Counted from the first letter of the stretch, positions 7,324-16,987 are shown. The stretch is 64,000 bases of DNA from an uncultured bacterium (GCA_949294095.1 CASFFZ010000001.1:434001-498000); one strand, 5' to 3'. The notes: a model not told the origin generated them from the letters alone. Program-made: numbers and translations.

Positions 7324-9309
7324 ATGCACCCGAAAGAAGAGATTGAACGGCTTAAAAAGCTGATCAATTACCATAACAACCTTTACTATAATTTGGACAA
7401 TCCGATTTTGTCCGATACGCAGTACGACGAGCTTTACAAACAATTAAAAGACCTGGAAGACCAATACCCCCAATACCGCACCAAAAATTCGCCCACCCAG
7501 CGCGTGGGCGGCCAAGCCGGGGCGCTGTTTTCCCCGGTAAGGCACACGACGCCGATGCTCTCGCTGGACAACTCCTACTCGGCAGACGACATCCGCGAAT
7601 GGTACGCCCGCGCCGAAAAAACCCTCCAACGCAATGATTTTGAAATGGTGGTGGAAGGGAAAATAGACGGGGTTTCCTGTTCGCTGACGTACGAAAACGG
7701 CATTTTGGTAACCGCCGCCAGCCGCGGGGACGGAAAAGTGGGCGAAGACATTACCGCCAACGCGCGCACCGTGTGCAATATCCCGCACAAAATAGAAAAT
7801 GCCCCCGCCGGCTTGTTGGAAATACGCGGCGAGGTGTATCTGGATAAAAAAGATTTGGAAGAACTCAACCGCAAGCAGCAGCTGGCGGGCGAAAACACCT
7901 TTGCCAACACCCGCAACGCCGCGGCCGGCTCGCTGCGCCAAAAAGACCCGCACATTACCGCCCAGCGGCCGCTTAAATTTTTTGCCCACTCCTTTGGCGC
8001 GGGAAACATCGCGGCCGATTCCTTCAGCGGATTTATTGATTTATGCCGCCAATGGGGTTTTTCCGTCTGCCCGGCACGCACCAAAACCACGCAGATTTCC
8101 GAAGTCATCCGTTTTTATAATCAATTTGAATCTTCCCGCCACCAACTGCCCTTTGACGTAGACGGCTTGGTGGTAAAAGTAAACCGTTTTGAATTTCAGC
8201 GCATTTTAGGCGTGACCGCCAAAAGCCCGCGCTGGGCCATCGCTTTTAAATACCCCGCCCCGCAGGCCACCACCGCCGTCAACCGCATCCTTTTTTCCGT
8301 GGGCCGAAGCGGCGTAATTACCCCGGTGGCCGAGCTGCAGCCCGTGCCGGTGGGCGGCGTAACCATTTCCAACGCCACCCTGCATAATTTTGACGAAATT
8401 AAACGCTTGGGCGTGCGCGTGGGGGATACGGTGATTGTAGAGCGCGCGGGCGAGGTCATCCCCAAAATTATCAAAGTGGTGGAGCACAAAGGGCAAGAAG
8501 AAGTCCTGCCGCCGGCTGTTTGCCCGTCCTGCGGCGGGCCGGTGTATAAAGAGCCCGACGAAGTGGGGTATTATTGCGTCAATCCGTCCTGCCCGGCGCA
8601 GCTGCGGGCGCGGCTGTTGCACTTTGCCTCGCGCGGAGCCATGGATATTGACGGGCTGGGCGATGTGGTGATGGATCAATTATTGGAAAACCATTACGTT
8701 TCCGACTTTGCAGACATCTATAATTTGACATTTTTGCATTTGTTAAATTTGGAAAATTTTAAAGATAAAAAAGCCCAAAACCTCTTAGACGCCATTGAAG
8801 CCAGCAAACAAAAACCGCTTTCGCGCCTTTTATTTGCGCTGGGCATTGCGTTTGTGGGCGCAAAGACCGCCGAAATTTTGGCAGACCGATTCCGCACGCT
8901 CGACGCCTTGAAAAACGCGTCGTTGGAAGACTTGCAAAACGTGCGGGAAGTGGGGGAGATTGTGTCCAAAAGCATTTACGATTTCTTCCGAAACCCGCGC
9001 GCCCAGGAACAAATTGAACGCTTGCGCGCGGCGGGGCTTAATTTTACGCAGCCCAAAAAAGAACTCTCCGGCAATATCTTGGACGGGAAAACACTCGTGT
9101 TTACCGGCGAGCTCAAAACAATGACCCGCCCGCAGGCCGAACTACTGGCCAAGCAATACGGCGGCAAAGCCAGTTCCAGCGTGTCTAAAAAAACGGCCTA
9201 TGTGGTGGCGGGGGAAGCCGCCGGCAGCAAGCTGGCAAAAGCCCGCGAACTGGGCGTGCCGGTGCTGACGGAAGAAGAATTTTTAAAGCTGATCGGCAAA
9301 CAAGCTTAA
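7324..9309 (+). CDS. ligA: NAD-dependent DNA ligase LigA
   Basis: A 661-aa protein with the standard LigA order. The Ia domain ([18 protein letters not shown]) is followed by the adenylation domain with nucleophile Lys in VEGKIDGVS (about residue 115), the OB fold, a four-Cys zinc finger (CPSCGGP...[11 protein letters not shown], about residues 400-430), helix-hairpin-helix repeats and a C-terminal BRCT domain ([12 protein letters not shown]). It seals Okazaki fragments using NAD+. The start is 5 nt after nusB. Length is normal. Confidence 0.98.
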   Translation: MHPKEEIERLKKLINYHNNLYYNLDNPILSDTQYDELYKQLKDLEDQYPQYRTKNSPTQRVGGQAGALFSPVRHTTPMLSLDNSYSADDIREWYARAEKTLQRNDFEMVVEGKIDGVSCSLTYENGILVTAASRGDGKVGEDITANARTVCNIPHKIENAPAGLLEIRGEVYLDKKDLEELNRKQQLAGENTFANTRNAAAGSLRQKDPHITAQRPLKFFAHSFGAGNIAADSFSGFIDLCRQWGFSVCPARTKTTQISEVIRFYNQFESSRHQLPFDVDGLVVKVNRFEFQRILGVTAKSPRWAIAFKYPAPQATTAVNRILFSVGRSGVITPVAELQPVPVGGVTISNATLHNFDEIKRLGVRVGDTVIVERAGEVIPKIIKVVEHKGQEEVLPPAVCPSCGGPVYKEPDEVGYYCVNPSCPAQLRARLLHFASRGAMDIDGLGDVVMDQLLENHYVSDFADIYNLTFLHLLNLENFKDKKAQNLLDAIEASKQKPLSRLLFALGIAFVGAKTAEILADRFRTLDALKNASLEDLQNVREVGEIVSKSIYDFFRNPRAQEQIERLRAAGLNFTQPKKELSGNILDGKTLVFTGELKTMTRPQAELLAKQYGGKASSSVSKKTAYVVAGEAAGSKLAKARELGVPVLTEEEFLKLIGKQA

Positions 9310-9321
9310 AACGCGTAAGAC

Positions 9322-9357
9322 AAAAAAAGAGCGGGGGCCAAGCCTCCGCTCTTTTTT
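9322..9357. terminator. Bidirectional terminator between ligA and the TPR gene
   Basis: GAGCGG-G-GGC / GCC-T-CCGCTC stem with a CAA loop, preceded by seven A and followed by six T. It serves both converging genes. Confidence 0.85.
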
Positions 9358-9369
9358 AGATTTGTCCGG

Positions 9370-10725
9370 CTATTCCAACAAATTCCCGTCGTCCAAACAC
9401 ACCGTATAGCCGTAAAACGCATAACTTTCCACCAGCGAGTTGGACGGCACTTTTACCTTGGGGTTGCGCTTGGCGTGCGCCGCCATCAAGTAATAATACG
9501 CCACGCCTTTTTTGGGGTCGGCCGTTTGCCGCGCCAACACGAAATAGCGCACGTCGTTTTTGGTAACGGGCAACACATACACCCCCAGTTTGCTGCGCAA
9601 CGTTTCATCGGAGCATTTGGTTTGGTTTTGAATCATCTTGTATTCGGAACGCGTAATTTCCACATAGCCGGCGTCTTTTAATTCCTGCACGCGGGCGGCC
9701 ACTTGGGCCAAAAACGCCTGCGTGGGCGGCACCGCTTCGTTGGGCATCAGAAACGCTTTGCGCCCTTTCAGCGCTTCGGTATACACGTAAAAACCGCTTT
9801 CCGTAAGGGTGCTTTCCGGCGTAAAAATTTTTTCGCCCTTCATATCCCTTAAATCAAACACATCCTTAATGGGCACGCCCACTTTTTGGAACACGGCAAT
9901 CGCGTCCTGCCCGATGCTTTTTTCCATTGCCTTATATCCGGCCAGCGTCAGCATTTCCCGCTCAAAACCGGTGTCTTTATTAATCGTAACCACGTATTCC
10001 GAAGGCACTTTGAGGTATTTGTTTTTTAAATAATCCACGCCGCGGCGCTGTTCGGCCTGATGAATTTTTTCAAACAACGCTTTATCGGCATCGGTCAGTT
10101 CCGTTGCCTCCGGCGCAACGGCGTAGCGCTGTTTAAGCGCGGTAAGCATTTCATCGTTGGTTAAATAATCCGGTTCCAAATTAATCAGCCGTTTGCGCGC
10201 AATCAAATTCAGCGGTTCCACCGCCAGGGCCGAGCGGTAATACTCGCTGGCGCCCTGTTTGTCGCCCTGATATTCCACAATCACGCCCTTGCCCACCAGC
10301 GAATTGACGTTGGCCGCATTGTATTCCAGCGATTTGGAATAGAGCTTAAGCGCTTTATCGTTTTGCTGTTGCTTCAGCGCAATATCCCCCAGCATGGAGT
10401 AGGTGTACGACCAATACGGCGAGTTGCGCTTCATGCTGCGGGTGGCGGCGGTAAAGTACTTTTCCGCTCCGTTCAAATCGTCCTGCGTCAGCAGTACGCC
10501 CGCCAGCGACAAAAGCGCCTCCACATTGTCGGAATCCAGTTTCAAGCACCGCGTAAAAACATCCTGCGCCTGCAAATAATCTTTGGCGGTGTAGGCTTTT
10601 TTGCCGCTTTCCAAACACGACGAAATGTTTTGCTGCTTGGCGCCCGCCGCCCAGAGTTCCCCCGGCAGCAGTCCCAGTGCCAGCCACAACGCCAAACAAT
10701 TAGAAAAAGGTTTTAAATAATGCAT
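9370..10725 (-). CDS. Exported TPR-repeat protein, unknown function
   Basis: A 451-aa protein with an N-terminal export signal (LALWLALGLLPGELWA/AG). Four to five TPR units follow over about residues 30-185 (YLQAQDVFTRCLKLDSDNVEALLSLA, LGDIALKQQQNDKALKLYSK). The C-terminal half of about 260 aa has no repeat I recognise. TPRs mediate protein contacts, here probably in the periplasm. The ATG at 10725 lies inside the end of the synthase gene (26-nt overlap), so the two are translationally linked as the last genes of the operon starting at 14398. Confidence 0.75.
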   Translation of the reverse strand: MHYLKPFSNCLALWLALGLLPGELWAAGAKQQNISSCLESGKKAYTAKDYLQAQDVFTRCLKLDSDNVEALLSLAGVLLTQDDLNGAEKYFTAATRSMKRNSPYWSYTYSMLGDIALKQQQNDKALKLYSKSLEYNAANVNSLVGKGVIVEYQGDKQGASEYYRSALAVEPLNLIARKRLINLEPDYLTNDEMLTALKQRYAVAPEATELTDADKALFEKIHQAEQRRGVDYLKNKYLKVPSEYVVTINKDTGFEREMLTLAGYKAMEKSIGQDAIAVFQKVGVPIKDVFDLRDMKGEKIFTPESTLTESGFYVYTEALKGRKAFLMPNEAVPPTQAFLAQVAARVQELKDAGYVEITRSEYKMIQNQTKCSDETLRSKLGVYVLPVTKNDVRYFVLARQTADPKKGVAYYYLMAAHAKRNPKVKVPSNSLVESYAFYGYTVCLDDGNLLE

Positions 10726-11518
10726 AAGCAATGCTGTACAATTTTTCGTTCTTCGTCAATTTAACCGGACGGGCAACCAAAAAGCCCGTTTTTTTTATTT
10801 TAGCAAGATTTTTTAAATATACATACCCCATTACCCGGCACGGGATCATTTTCAGGCGCCTAAACCCCGCCATTTGTTTAAAAGCCGCCTCGTAATACGC
10901 TTCCGCCTGCGCCGCCAGTTCCTGCAGGGCGGCCGCCAGCACCCGCGGGGATCGGTTGTTCAATACGTCTTGGCGGGTAAGGCCAAAGCGGGTAAGCAAA
11001 TCGTCCGGAAGATAGACTCGGCCCAATTTGGCATCTTCGGACACGTCCCGGATGATATTCGTCAGCTGCACGGCGGCGCCTTCCTGCCAGGCAAGCGCCT
11101 CGGCACGTTCCCCGTGCACGCCTAAAATGTCCAGCGTGGCCAGCCCCACCACAGCCGCCACCCGGTAGATATACCAGTCCAACGCTTGCCGGGTGGGATA
11201 CGTCCGCCCCGTTAAATCGGCCCGCATGCCTTCTATTAACAATAAAAACCGATCGGGAGGAATGGAAAATTCCCGCGCGTCCGCCTGCAGCAGCCGGCCC
11301 AGCTCCGTCTGCGGCGCGCCGTCGTACATGCGGTGCACCTCCGCTTCCCAATCGTCCAGCTGCCGGCCGGGGGAGGGGACGTCCGGCTCGTCTGCGATAT
11401 CATCCATTCGGCGGCAAAAATCATAATAATGCGCCAACGCTTCGCGGCGGCGTTTGGATAAAAAGAAAAACGCCGGGCCGAAGCTGGATTTTTTATACGA
11501 TTGCACATTAGCCGACAT
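10700..11518 (-). CDS. Squalene/phytoene synthase family protein
   Basis: A 272-aa protein with both Asp-rich motifs of the trans-isoprenyl head-to-head synthases: FCRRMDDIADEP (about residues 35-46) and NIIRDVSEDAKLGRVYLP (about residues 155-172). Members condense two FPP or GGPP molecules to presqualene diphosphate, squalene or phytoene at the membrane. The start at 11518 (MSANVQSYKK) is chosen; it overlaps the pantothenate kinase stop by 11 nt. No carotenoid or hopanoid gene is nearby, so the product cannot be named. It lies in an operon with coaW and an M3 peptidase. Confidence 0.85.
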   Translation of the reverse strand: MSANVQSYKKSSFGPAFFFLSKRRREALAHYYDFCRRMDDIADEPDVPSPGRQLDDWEAEVHRMYDGAPQTELGRLLQADAREFSIPPDRFLLLIEGMRADLTGRTYPTRQALDWYIYRVAAVVGLATLDILGVHGERAEALAWQEGAAVQLTNIIRDVSEDAKLGRVYLPDDLLTRFGLTRQDVLNNRSPRVLAAALQELAAQAEAYYEAAFKQMAGFRRLKMIPCRVMGYVYLKNLAKIKKTGFLVARPVKLTKNEKLYSIAYALFKTFF

Positions 11519-12353
11519 GAATTTTACCGTTCTTGTACAAATAGGATAACGCCGCCCCCGTAGCGGTGGCATAAATGGCGTTTTGAGGAATAATAAAATT
11601 GACGCCGTGCATTTTATGAAGCGCCTCAAACACGTGTTTGGCAAACGGCACCAGCGTAAGCGTGCCGGTCAGGATAACGTCTTTTACGGAGTCGTTACGG
11701 CAGGCAAACACCGCCATCATGCCAATGGTTTGAAATACCATATTGAGCACGCCCACGGTCAAATCTTCGGGGGTAGCGCCGTCTTCCATTTTGCCGAAGT
11801 TGGACGCCGTCGTATCGGGCGTGAGGGTGGAAATCACGCCGGTGCTGATGTCGCCGATGTTCAAATCCACCTGCCCCAGCCGGCCGCCTTCGGCCATTTC
11901 CACCACGGTTTTAAACGAGGTAGCCCCGCACAGCTTGCTGCACAGGCCCAGCACCGTCCCGCCGCCGACGCCCGAGCCGCCAATGTGGCGGATGCCGTCT
12001 TTCCCCGCGCGCACAAACGCCGTGCCCGTGCCCATGCTGACAATCAGCCCTTCCTTTTTGCCCGAAAGAGCCAAGCCGCCAGAGCCGATGGCTTCAAATT
12101 CGTCCACCTTGGAAGTGGCAATCCCGTAGATATTGGTCTTAAATAACGAAGACCCCACCCCCGTCAGGATGATTTGCTGCACGTCCGAAAGGGCCAGGCC
12201 GTTTTCGTTGATAAATTTTCCCAGCGCCCCGTAGGCGGAAGTCAGCGGGTCGGCGGCTTCCACTTTGAGCATGGAGACCAATTTCCCGGCGTCCGTATAC
12301 CCCACGATTTTGGTGGTGGAGCCTCCCACGTCTATCCCGATGACTACGCTCAT
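11508..12353 (-). CDS. coaW: Type II pantothenate kinase
   Basis: A 281-aa ASKHA-fold kinase. The phosphate-binding loop IGIDVGGSTTKIVGY is at the N-terminus, then SKVDEFEAIGSGGL, the glycine-rich GGSGVGGGTVLGLCSKL near residue 125, and a second ATP motif (VILTGTLTL) near residue 230. It resembles the Staphylococcus CoaW/Fumble family, which phosphorylates pantothenate as the first step of CoA synthesis and is usually not feedback inhibited by CoA. Its ATG overlaps the M3 peptidase stop in an ATGA arrangement. Confidence 0.9.
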   Translation of the reverse strand: MSVVIGIDVGGSTTKIVGYTDAGKLVSMLKVEAADPLTSAYGALGKFINENGLALSDVQQIILTGVGSSLFKTNIYGIATSKVDEFEAIGSGGLALSGKKEGLIVSMGTGTAFVRAGKDGIRHIGGSGVGGGTVLGLCSKLCGATSFKTVVEMAEGGRLGQVDLNIGDISTGVISTLTPDTTASNFGKMEDGATPEDLTVGVLNMVFQTIGMMAVFACRNDSVKDVILTGTLTLVPFAKHVFEALHKMHGVNFIIPQNAIYATATGAALSYLYKNGKIHVG

Positions 12354-14398
12354 AAATCCTCCTGCGGCAGCCCGATGGACTGCAAGAACGGTTCTATCTT
12401 GGCCGGACGGCCCAAGAAGTTTTCCACCATTTTTTCTTCATCCAGCGTGCCGCCTTTTTCCAAAATTTCGCGGCGGAATTTAAGCCCCGTCTCGGGGTTA
12501 AAAATGCCGTTCTTTTTAAACTCGCCGAAAAAGTCTTCCGCTATTACTTCCGACCACAAATACCCGTAATACCCGGCGTCATACCCGCCCATAATGTGCC
12601 CGAAAGAGGCTTGCGGAAGGGTGCCTTTGGTAAGCGGAAGCCCGCGGATTTTTTTGGTTAAGTCAAAATACAGTTTGGTGGAGTCGGGCGTGGTTTTGGC
12701 GGTGTGTAGCGTCATATCGTACTGGGCAAAAAAGTCCTGCCGCAGGTACGTCCCGCCCGAGCCGAAATTTTTGGCCGCAATCATCCGTTGGATTAAATCG
12801 TCCGGCAGCGGTTCGCCCGTTTTGTAATGCTTGCTGATTTTTTTGAGCACCTGCGGATCCCACGCCCAGCGCTCCAGCATTTGGCTGGGCGCTTCTACAA
12901 AATCCCAGCTGACGTTGGTGCCCGAAAACGCGGCGTATTTGGACTGCGTCAGCGCGTTGTGCAGCACGTGCCCAAATTCGTGAAACAAGGTTTCCACTTC
13001 GCCGTGTTTCAGCAGGGAAGGCGTCGTGGCGGAAGGTTTGTTTAAATTGGCCACAATGGCGACAAACGGGATTTGATAGGCGCCGTCTTTCTTTTCTTCC
13101 CCTTCCACCAAGCCAAAGCAGGCGGCGTGTTTGTATTTGCCTTCGCGCGGATAGAGATCCATATAAAAATAGGCAATCAGCCGGCCGCTGGCGCGGTCGG
13201 TAATTTTAAAGGCTTTTACGTCCGGGTGCCACACCGGGATATCCACCGGCTCAAACGTAATGCCAAACACCCCGCCAAACAAATCCAGCATCCCGTCAAT
13301 CACCACTTGGGAAGGAAAATACTCTTTTATTTTTTCGCTGTCCAGATCCAAATTTTCTTTGCGGTATTTGTTGCTCCAATAGCCGCTTTCCCACGAATAT
13401 AAGGTGCGGCTTTTTTTGCCGGTCTTGCCGTTTTTGTAAGCAATCATTTCTTTGTCTTCTTTTTTGGCAAGCGGTTTTAGCTTTTTTTGCAAATTCTTCA
13501 AAAACTTCATCACGGTTTGGGGGTTCTTGGCCATGCGGTCTTCCAACTTCATTTGCGCATGGTTTTCATATCCGAGCAAGTGCGCAATCTCCCGGCGAAG
13601 CGTCAGCGTTTTTTCCAGCAGTTCCACGTTTTCCGCGCCGCCGCGGCGGTTGTATTTAAATTCAAGCGCCTTGCGGGCGGCTTCATCATCGGCGTTTAGC
13701 ATAAACGGCACGTAGTCGGGATAATCTAAGGTAACCAGGTATTTGCCGTCGTCGGTTTTTTCCAGCTTTTCAATATAATCTTCGCCCAAGCCCTGCAGCT
13801 GCTCGCGCGTAACGGCAAGGGGATCTTTGTATTCCTGGATGTTTTTGTCAAACTTGATAATATATTCCGCTTTTTGTTTGTTGAGCGCTTTAAATTTTTC
13901 CAACTCTTCGTCGTTTAGTTCCATACCGCTGTTTTTAAACCCGATCAGCATTTCTTTGACGAGCTTGGCCTGCACGGGGTCTAATTGGGGGTTGGTGTCG
14001 GTATATTCGCGGATGGCGCGGTACACGTCGCGCCGGGTGGCCACGTCCACCATATATTGGCTGATTTGCATTTGCAGCGCCAGGGCCGCATCGCGAAAGT
14101 TTTTATCCGTAGACACGTACGACAAAAATCCGCTCATTCCCAAGGCGTTGCCGTAATCGTCAAACGCGCGTTCGTAGGCCATAATGGTGTTTTCAAACGT
14201 GCGCTGCTCTTTGGGAATGGCCACCAGCGCGTTTAAATCCTTTTCCAGCTGCACGCGCGCCGCCGCCTCGGCCGGGGCCAGTTCCTCGGCTTTATAATCA
14301 AAATGCAAAACGCCGTTTTCAAACATATCTGCCATACAATACGCTCCCGTCGCGGTTAAAAGAAAAGCCGTAACCAAAAGAAATTTTGTTTTTTTCAT
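12350..14398 (-). CDS. Exported M3-family metallopeptidase (oligopeptidase/Dcp-like)
   Basis: A 682-aa protein with an N-terminal signal sequence (LLVTAFLLTATGAYC) and the zinc motif HEFGH (ETLFHEFGHVLHNAL, about residue 470). The third ligand is expected in the following EAPSQMLERW segment. The family includes oligopeptidase A, dipeptidyl carboxypeptidase and thimet oligopeptidase, which trim short peptides. The signal sequence suggests periplasmic work, so the enzyme may feed on exogenous peptides. The Cys at the end of the hydrophobic stretch (AYCMAD) could allow lipidation, but the lipobox is poor. It is the first gene of a four-gene overlapping operon. Confidence 0.92.
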   Translation of the reverse strand: MKKTKFLLVTAFLLTATGAYCMADMFENGVLHFDYKAEELAPAEAAARVQLEKDLNALVAIPKEQRTFENTIMAYERAFDDYGNALGMSGFLSYVSTDKNFRDAALALQMQISQYMVDVATRRDVYRAIREYTDTNPQLDPVQAKLVKEMLIGFKNSGMELNDEELEKFKALNKQKAEYIIKFDKNIQEYKDPLAVTREQLQGLGEDYIEKLEKTDDGKYLVTLDYPDYVPFMLNADDEAARKALEFKYNRRGGAENVELLEKTLTLRREIAHLLGYENHAQMKLEDRMAKNPQTVMKFLKNLQKKLKPLAKKEDKEMIAYKNGKTGKKSRTLYSWESGYWSNKYRKENLDLDSEKIKEYFPSQVVIDGMLDLFGGVFGITFEPVDIPVWHPDVKAFKITDRASGRLIAYFYMDLYPREGKYKHAACFGLVEGEEKKDGAYQIPFVAIVANLNKPSATTPSLLKHGEVETLFHEFGHVLHNALTQSKYAAFSGTNVSWDFVEAPSQMLERWAWDPQVLKKISKHYKTGEPLPDDLIQRMIAAKNFGSGGTYLRQDFFAQYDMTLHTAKTTPDSTKLYFDLTKKIRGLPLTKGTLPQASFGHIMGGYDAGYYGYLWSEVIAEDFFGEFKKNGIFNPETGLKFRREILEKGGTLDEEKMVENFLGRPAKIEPFLQSIGLPQEDL

Positions 14399-14505
14399 AG
14401 GAATATATTACACTCTTATTGTATCGGTTTTGCGCCCGAAGGAGCAACCGGTAAAAGAGGACTCGGATTATAACGAAAAACAAAAGTCTTTTTCTTTTTG
14501 TTATT

Positions 14506-14514
14506 TGTTATAAT
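14506..14514 (+). promoter_or_regulatory. Extended -10 promoter of pdaD-speB
   Basis: TGTTATAAT, that is a TGn extension plus a perfect TATAAT, lies in a very AT-rich stretch 45 nt before pdaD. No good -35 box is visible, which is usual for extended -10 promoters. Confidence 0.55.
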
Positions 14515-14559
14515 TTATATTATATTAATTCACATCAAGGAATTAGTGGAAAAATAAAA

Positions 14560-15114
14560 ATGTACGAAGCGTTTGTACCCAAAGAGATATTCCTTACCAA
14601 AGGAATTGGCAGACACAAAGAAAAACTGGCCAGCTTTGAAGAAGCGTTGAGAGACGCCAAAATCGCCAGCTTTAACTTGGTGCCTGTGTCGAGCATCTTC
14701 CCTCCCGGCTGCAAAACCGTGCCGATATCCAAAGGCCTTCAAGAATTGCACCCGGGCCAAATTCTGCATTGCGTCATCAGCAGAAACACGAGCAACGAAT
14801 ACCGCCGCTTGATTTCCGCTTCCGTGGGTCTGGCGATCCCGAAAGAAGGAAAGAAAACGCACGGATACATTTCCGAACACCACAGCTTCGGCGAAACCGA
14901 CAAACAAGCCGGCGATTATGCGGAAGACTTGGCAGCTTTGATGCTCTCCACTACGCTGGGCATCGAGTTCGACAATAATACCACTTGGGACCAGAAAGAA
15001 GAAATCTGGAAAATGAGCGGTAAAATCGTCCGCACCACCAACATTACCCAGTCCGCCATCTGCGTGGAAGGTCTTTGGACCACCGTTGTAGCGGCGGCTG
15101 TGTTTGTAAAATAA
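14560..15114 (+). CDS. pdaD: Pyruvoyl-dependent arginine decarboxylase
   Basis: A 184-aa proenzyme of the archaeal/chlamydial PvlArgDC type. The self-cleavage site is NLVPVSSIFPPG; the bond between Ser44 and Ser45 would be cut and Ser45 would become the pyruvoyl cofactor. Later family residues include GLAIPKEGKKTHGYISEHH. The enzyme decarboxylates arginine to agmatine without PLP, often linked with acid resistance or polyamine synthesis. speB follows after 13 nt, so the pair converts arginine to agmatine to putrescine plus urea. Confidence 0.95.
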   Translation: MYEAFVPKEIFLTKGIGRHKEKLASFEEALRDAKIASFNLVPVSSIFPPGCKTVPISKGLQELHPGQILHCVISRNTSNEYRRLISASVGLAIPKEGKKTHGYISEHHSFGETDKQAGDYAEDLAALMLSTTLGIEFDNNTTWDQKEEIWKMSGKIVRTTNITQSAICVEGLWTTVVAAAVFVK

Positions 15115-15127
15115 CTCCGGTAACATT

Positions 15128-16012
15128 GTGAGCGATAACGTACAAACCGATAAGTTTATGGGGCTAGAGAGCAAATATAGCTCTCTGCCCCTTTCTAAAT
15201 TCGTGGTCGTGCCCGTGCCGTTTGAAAAAACGGTCTGCTACGGACATGGTACCGCCAAAGGCCCCGCCGCGGTAATCGAAGCTTCCACCCAAATTGAACT
15301 TTGGGACGAAGAAACCAAAACCGAAACGTGGGAACTGGGCATCAACACCCAGCCGGCCATTAACTGCAAAGGTTCTACCAATACCGTTTTCAAAAATATA
15401 GATAAAACGGTTCGCAACCTGATGCAATACAAAGCCATTCCGTTCTACATCGGCGGCGAGCATACGGTTACCCAAGCATTGGCGCAGCCTTATATTGAAA
15501 AATATAAAGACTTAAGCATCTTGCACTTTGACGCCCACGCCGATTTGCGCGAAACCTTTGAAGGCACGCCCAAAAGCCACGCCTGCGCCCTGTATCCGGC
15601 CTCCCGCCAGGTGCCGGTGGTGCAAGTGGGCATCCGCAGCGTAGCCAGCGAAGAAAAACAATACTGCAATGCGGGCAAAGTAACCACGTTTTTAATGCAC
15701 GAAAACCGCGACATTAAAAAACTCATCCCGCAGGTACTTAAAAAACTGACGGACACCGTCTATATCACCATTGACGTGGACGGCTTTGACCCGTCCGTCA
15801 TCCCGGCGACAGGCACCCCGCAGCCCGGCGGATTTATGTGGTATGAAGCGCTGGACTTGTTCCGCGAAGTCATTAAGCATAAAAAAATCGTGGCGGTGGA
15901 CGTGGTAGAAGCCTGCCAAAGAAAGGCCGACGTCATTACGGAATTTAACGTGTCTAAGTTAATTTACCGCTTAATGGGCTATTTGGCCTTGAAAGATCAA
16001 AAGAAAAAATAA
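15128..16012 (+). CDS. speB: Agmatinase (agmatine ureohydrolase)
   Basis: A 294-aa ureohydrolase with the di-manganese ligands in order: GGEHTVTQ (about residue 115), HFDAHADLR (about 136-144), and TIDVDGFDPSVIPATGTPQPGG (about 216-237). Agmatinase hydrolyses agmatine to putrescine and urea. The start is GTG at 15128; an in-frame ATG at 15164 is an alternative, since the Shine-Dalgarno sequence is weak at both. The pairing with pdaD makes agmatine the most likely substrate rather than arginine. Confidence 0.94.
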   Translation: MSDNVQTDKFMGLESKYSSLPLSKFVVVPVPFEKTVCYGHGTAKGPAAVIEASTQIELWDEETKTETWELGINTQPAINCKGSTNTVFKNIDKTVRNLMQYKAIPFYIGGEHTVTQALAQPYIEKYKDLSILHFDAHADLRETFEGTPKSHACALYPASRQVPVVQVGIRSVASEEKQYCNAGKVTTFLMHENRDIKKLIPQVLKKLTDTVYITIDVDGFDPSVIPATGTPQPGGFMWYEALDLFREVIKHKKIVAVDVVEACQRKADVITEFNVSKLIYRLMGYLALKDQKKK

Positions 16013-16018
16013 TTTTCT

Positions 16019-16043
16019 ACCCGCTCTTCGGAGCGGGTTTTTT
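16019..16043 (+). terminator. Terminator after speB
   Basis: ACCCGCTC-TTCG-GAGCGGGT stem with a UUCG-type tetraloop and six T, 6 nt past the stop codon. This is a strong intrinsic terminator. Confidence 0.92.
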
Positions 16044-16060
16044 GTGCGCCCCTAATTCCG

Positions 16061-16093
16061 CCCGTTTCGGTTTCGTGCCCGGAACGGGTTTTT
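16061..16093 (+). terminator. Possible back-up terminator
   Basis: CCCGTT (16061-16066) / AACGGG (16083-16088) followed by TTTTTATT. The stem is shorter and the loop longer than in the one just upstream. Confidence 0.5.
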
Positions 16094-16153
16094 ATTCTTA
16101 GCGCGGGACGGACGCGGGAACGCCCCCTCGGCCGTCCAATTAACAACCTATAT

Positions 16154-16186
16154 AAAAACCCCCGCGGTACAATCCGCGGGGGTTTT
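16154..16186 (-). terminator. Terminator after first barrel-protein gene
   Basis: On the minus strand a perfect ACCCCCGCGG/CCGCGGGGGT stem with a 6-nt loop is followed by TTTTTATA. It lies 20 nt past the stop at 16204. Confidence 0.9.
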
Positions 16187-16203
16187 GCCCTCACGCTTTT
16201 ACG

Positions 16204-16968
16204 TTAAAACACATACCCCAGCTTTAAAAACACCGTTACATAATGCAGGTTTTCGCGGCCCAAGCCGGACAAGAATTTATCATAATCAAACGAAAAGCTT
16301 TGGTACCGTCCTTCCAAGCCCCACAGCCACTGCCCGGCCAAGCGGTGCTCCACCCCCAGCCCGGCATAGTAGGTAAACGAGCGGCTGCTTTCGCTGCGGC
16401 TGTCCGACAAGGACGTATACGCCCCGCCGTTTTGCTCCCAAAAGCTGTTTTTGACAGTCGCTTTGGAAAAGGCAATACCCGCCCCGAACGGAATGTAAAA
16501 TCGGAAAGTCCCTTGCGGATTAAGCGTAAACCGCCCGGCCGCCATCAGGTTATGCACGTCCATATCCTGATCTACCTCGGCTTTCATATGCTGGCCGCTG
16601 CCGCCCCACGCGTGTAATTCTTCGGAGGCTCCGTCAAACCAGTTGGCGTTGTATTCCGCCCCAAACGCCCAGTAGGGGCTGACGGCATATAAGTACTGCG
16701 CGCCAAACGCTACCGATTCATCCCCCCAACCAAAATCTTTGGTTTGTGCCAGCGGGTAGCCGGTATCATCCCGAAAATCCAGCCCCAAATGCGTATTGTT
16801 GGTGGCACCGCCCGCCCCCGCGTGTACGGAAATAAATTGGTCTCCTGCTTGGATGCCCTGCGCGTGCCCCCAGCCCGGCCATACACAGCCCAGGGTAATT
16901 ACAACGGCGAGCCAAAAACTTTTTTCATACCGCCTTCTTATAGGAATTTTTCTTAATAAGAATATCAT
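16204..16968 (-). CDS. Outer-membrane beta-barrel protein (paralogue 1), probable frameshift at its start
   Basis: The mature part (QGIQAGDQFISVHAGAGG onward) is an 8-strand-type barrel with alternating strands and a C-terminal Phe (FLKLGYVF), the usual BamA-recognised ending. It is clearly paralogous to the next gene (17037-17753). The open frame begins MIFLLRKIP from ATG 16968, an odd leader. The paralogue begins MKKITLLAVF. An ATG at 16928 with a good AGAAGGCGG site reads MKK but then leaves frame. Adding one A to its six-A run gives MKKSFWLAVV, matching the paralogue. The true start is probably 16928 with one base missing. Function unknown; likely a small porin-like or structural barrel. 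Confidence 0.78.
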   Translation of the reverse strand: MIFLLRKIPIRRRYEKSFWLAVVITLGCVWPGWGHAQGIQAGDQFISVHAGAGGATNNTHLGLDFRDDTGYPLAQTKDFGWGDESVAFGAQYLYAVSPYWAFGAEYNANWFDGASEELHAWGGSGQHMKAEVDQDMDVHNLMAAGRFTLNPQGTFRFYIPFGAGIAFSKATVKNSFWEQNGGAYTSLSDSRSESSRSFTYYAGLGVEHRLAGQWLWGLEGRYQSFSFDYDKFLSGLGRENLHYVTVFLKLGYVF

Positions 16969-16987
16969 ACCAATTTTGAATATAAAC

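Noticed and set aside
16041..16203. Possible small RNA or tRNA between speB and the barrel gene
   Set aside because: The secondary structure there is fully explained by two or three terminators; no cloverleaf or conserved tRNA T-loop was found.
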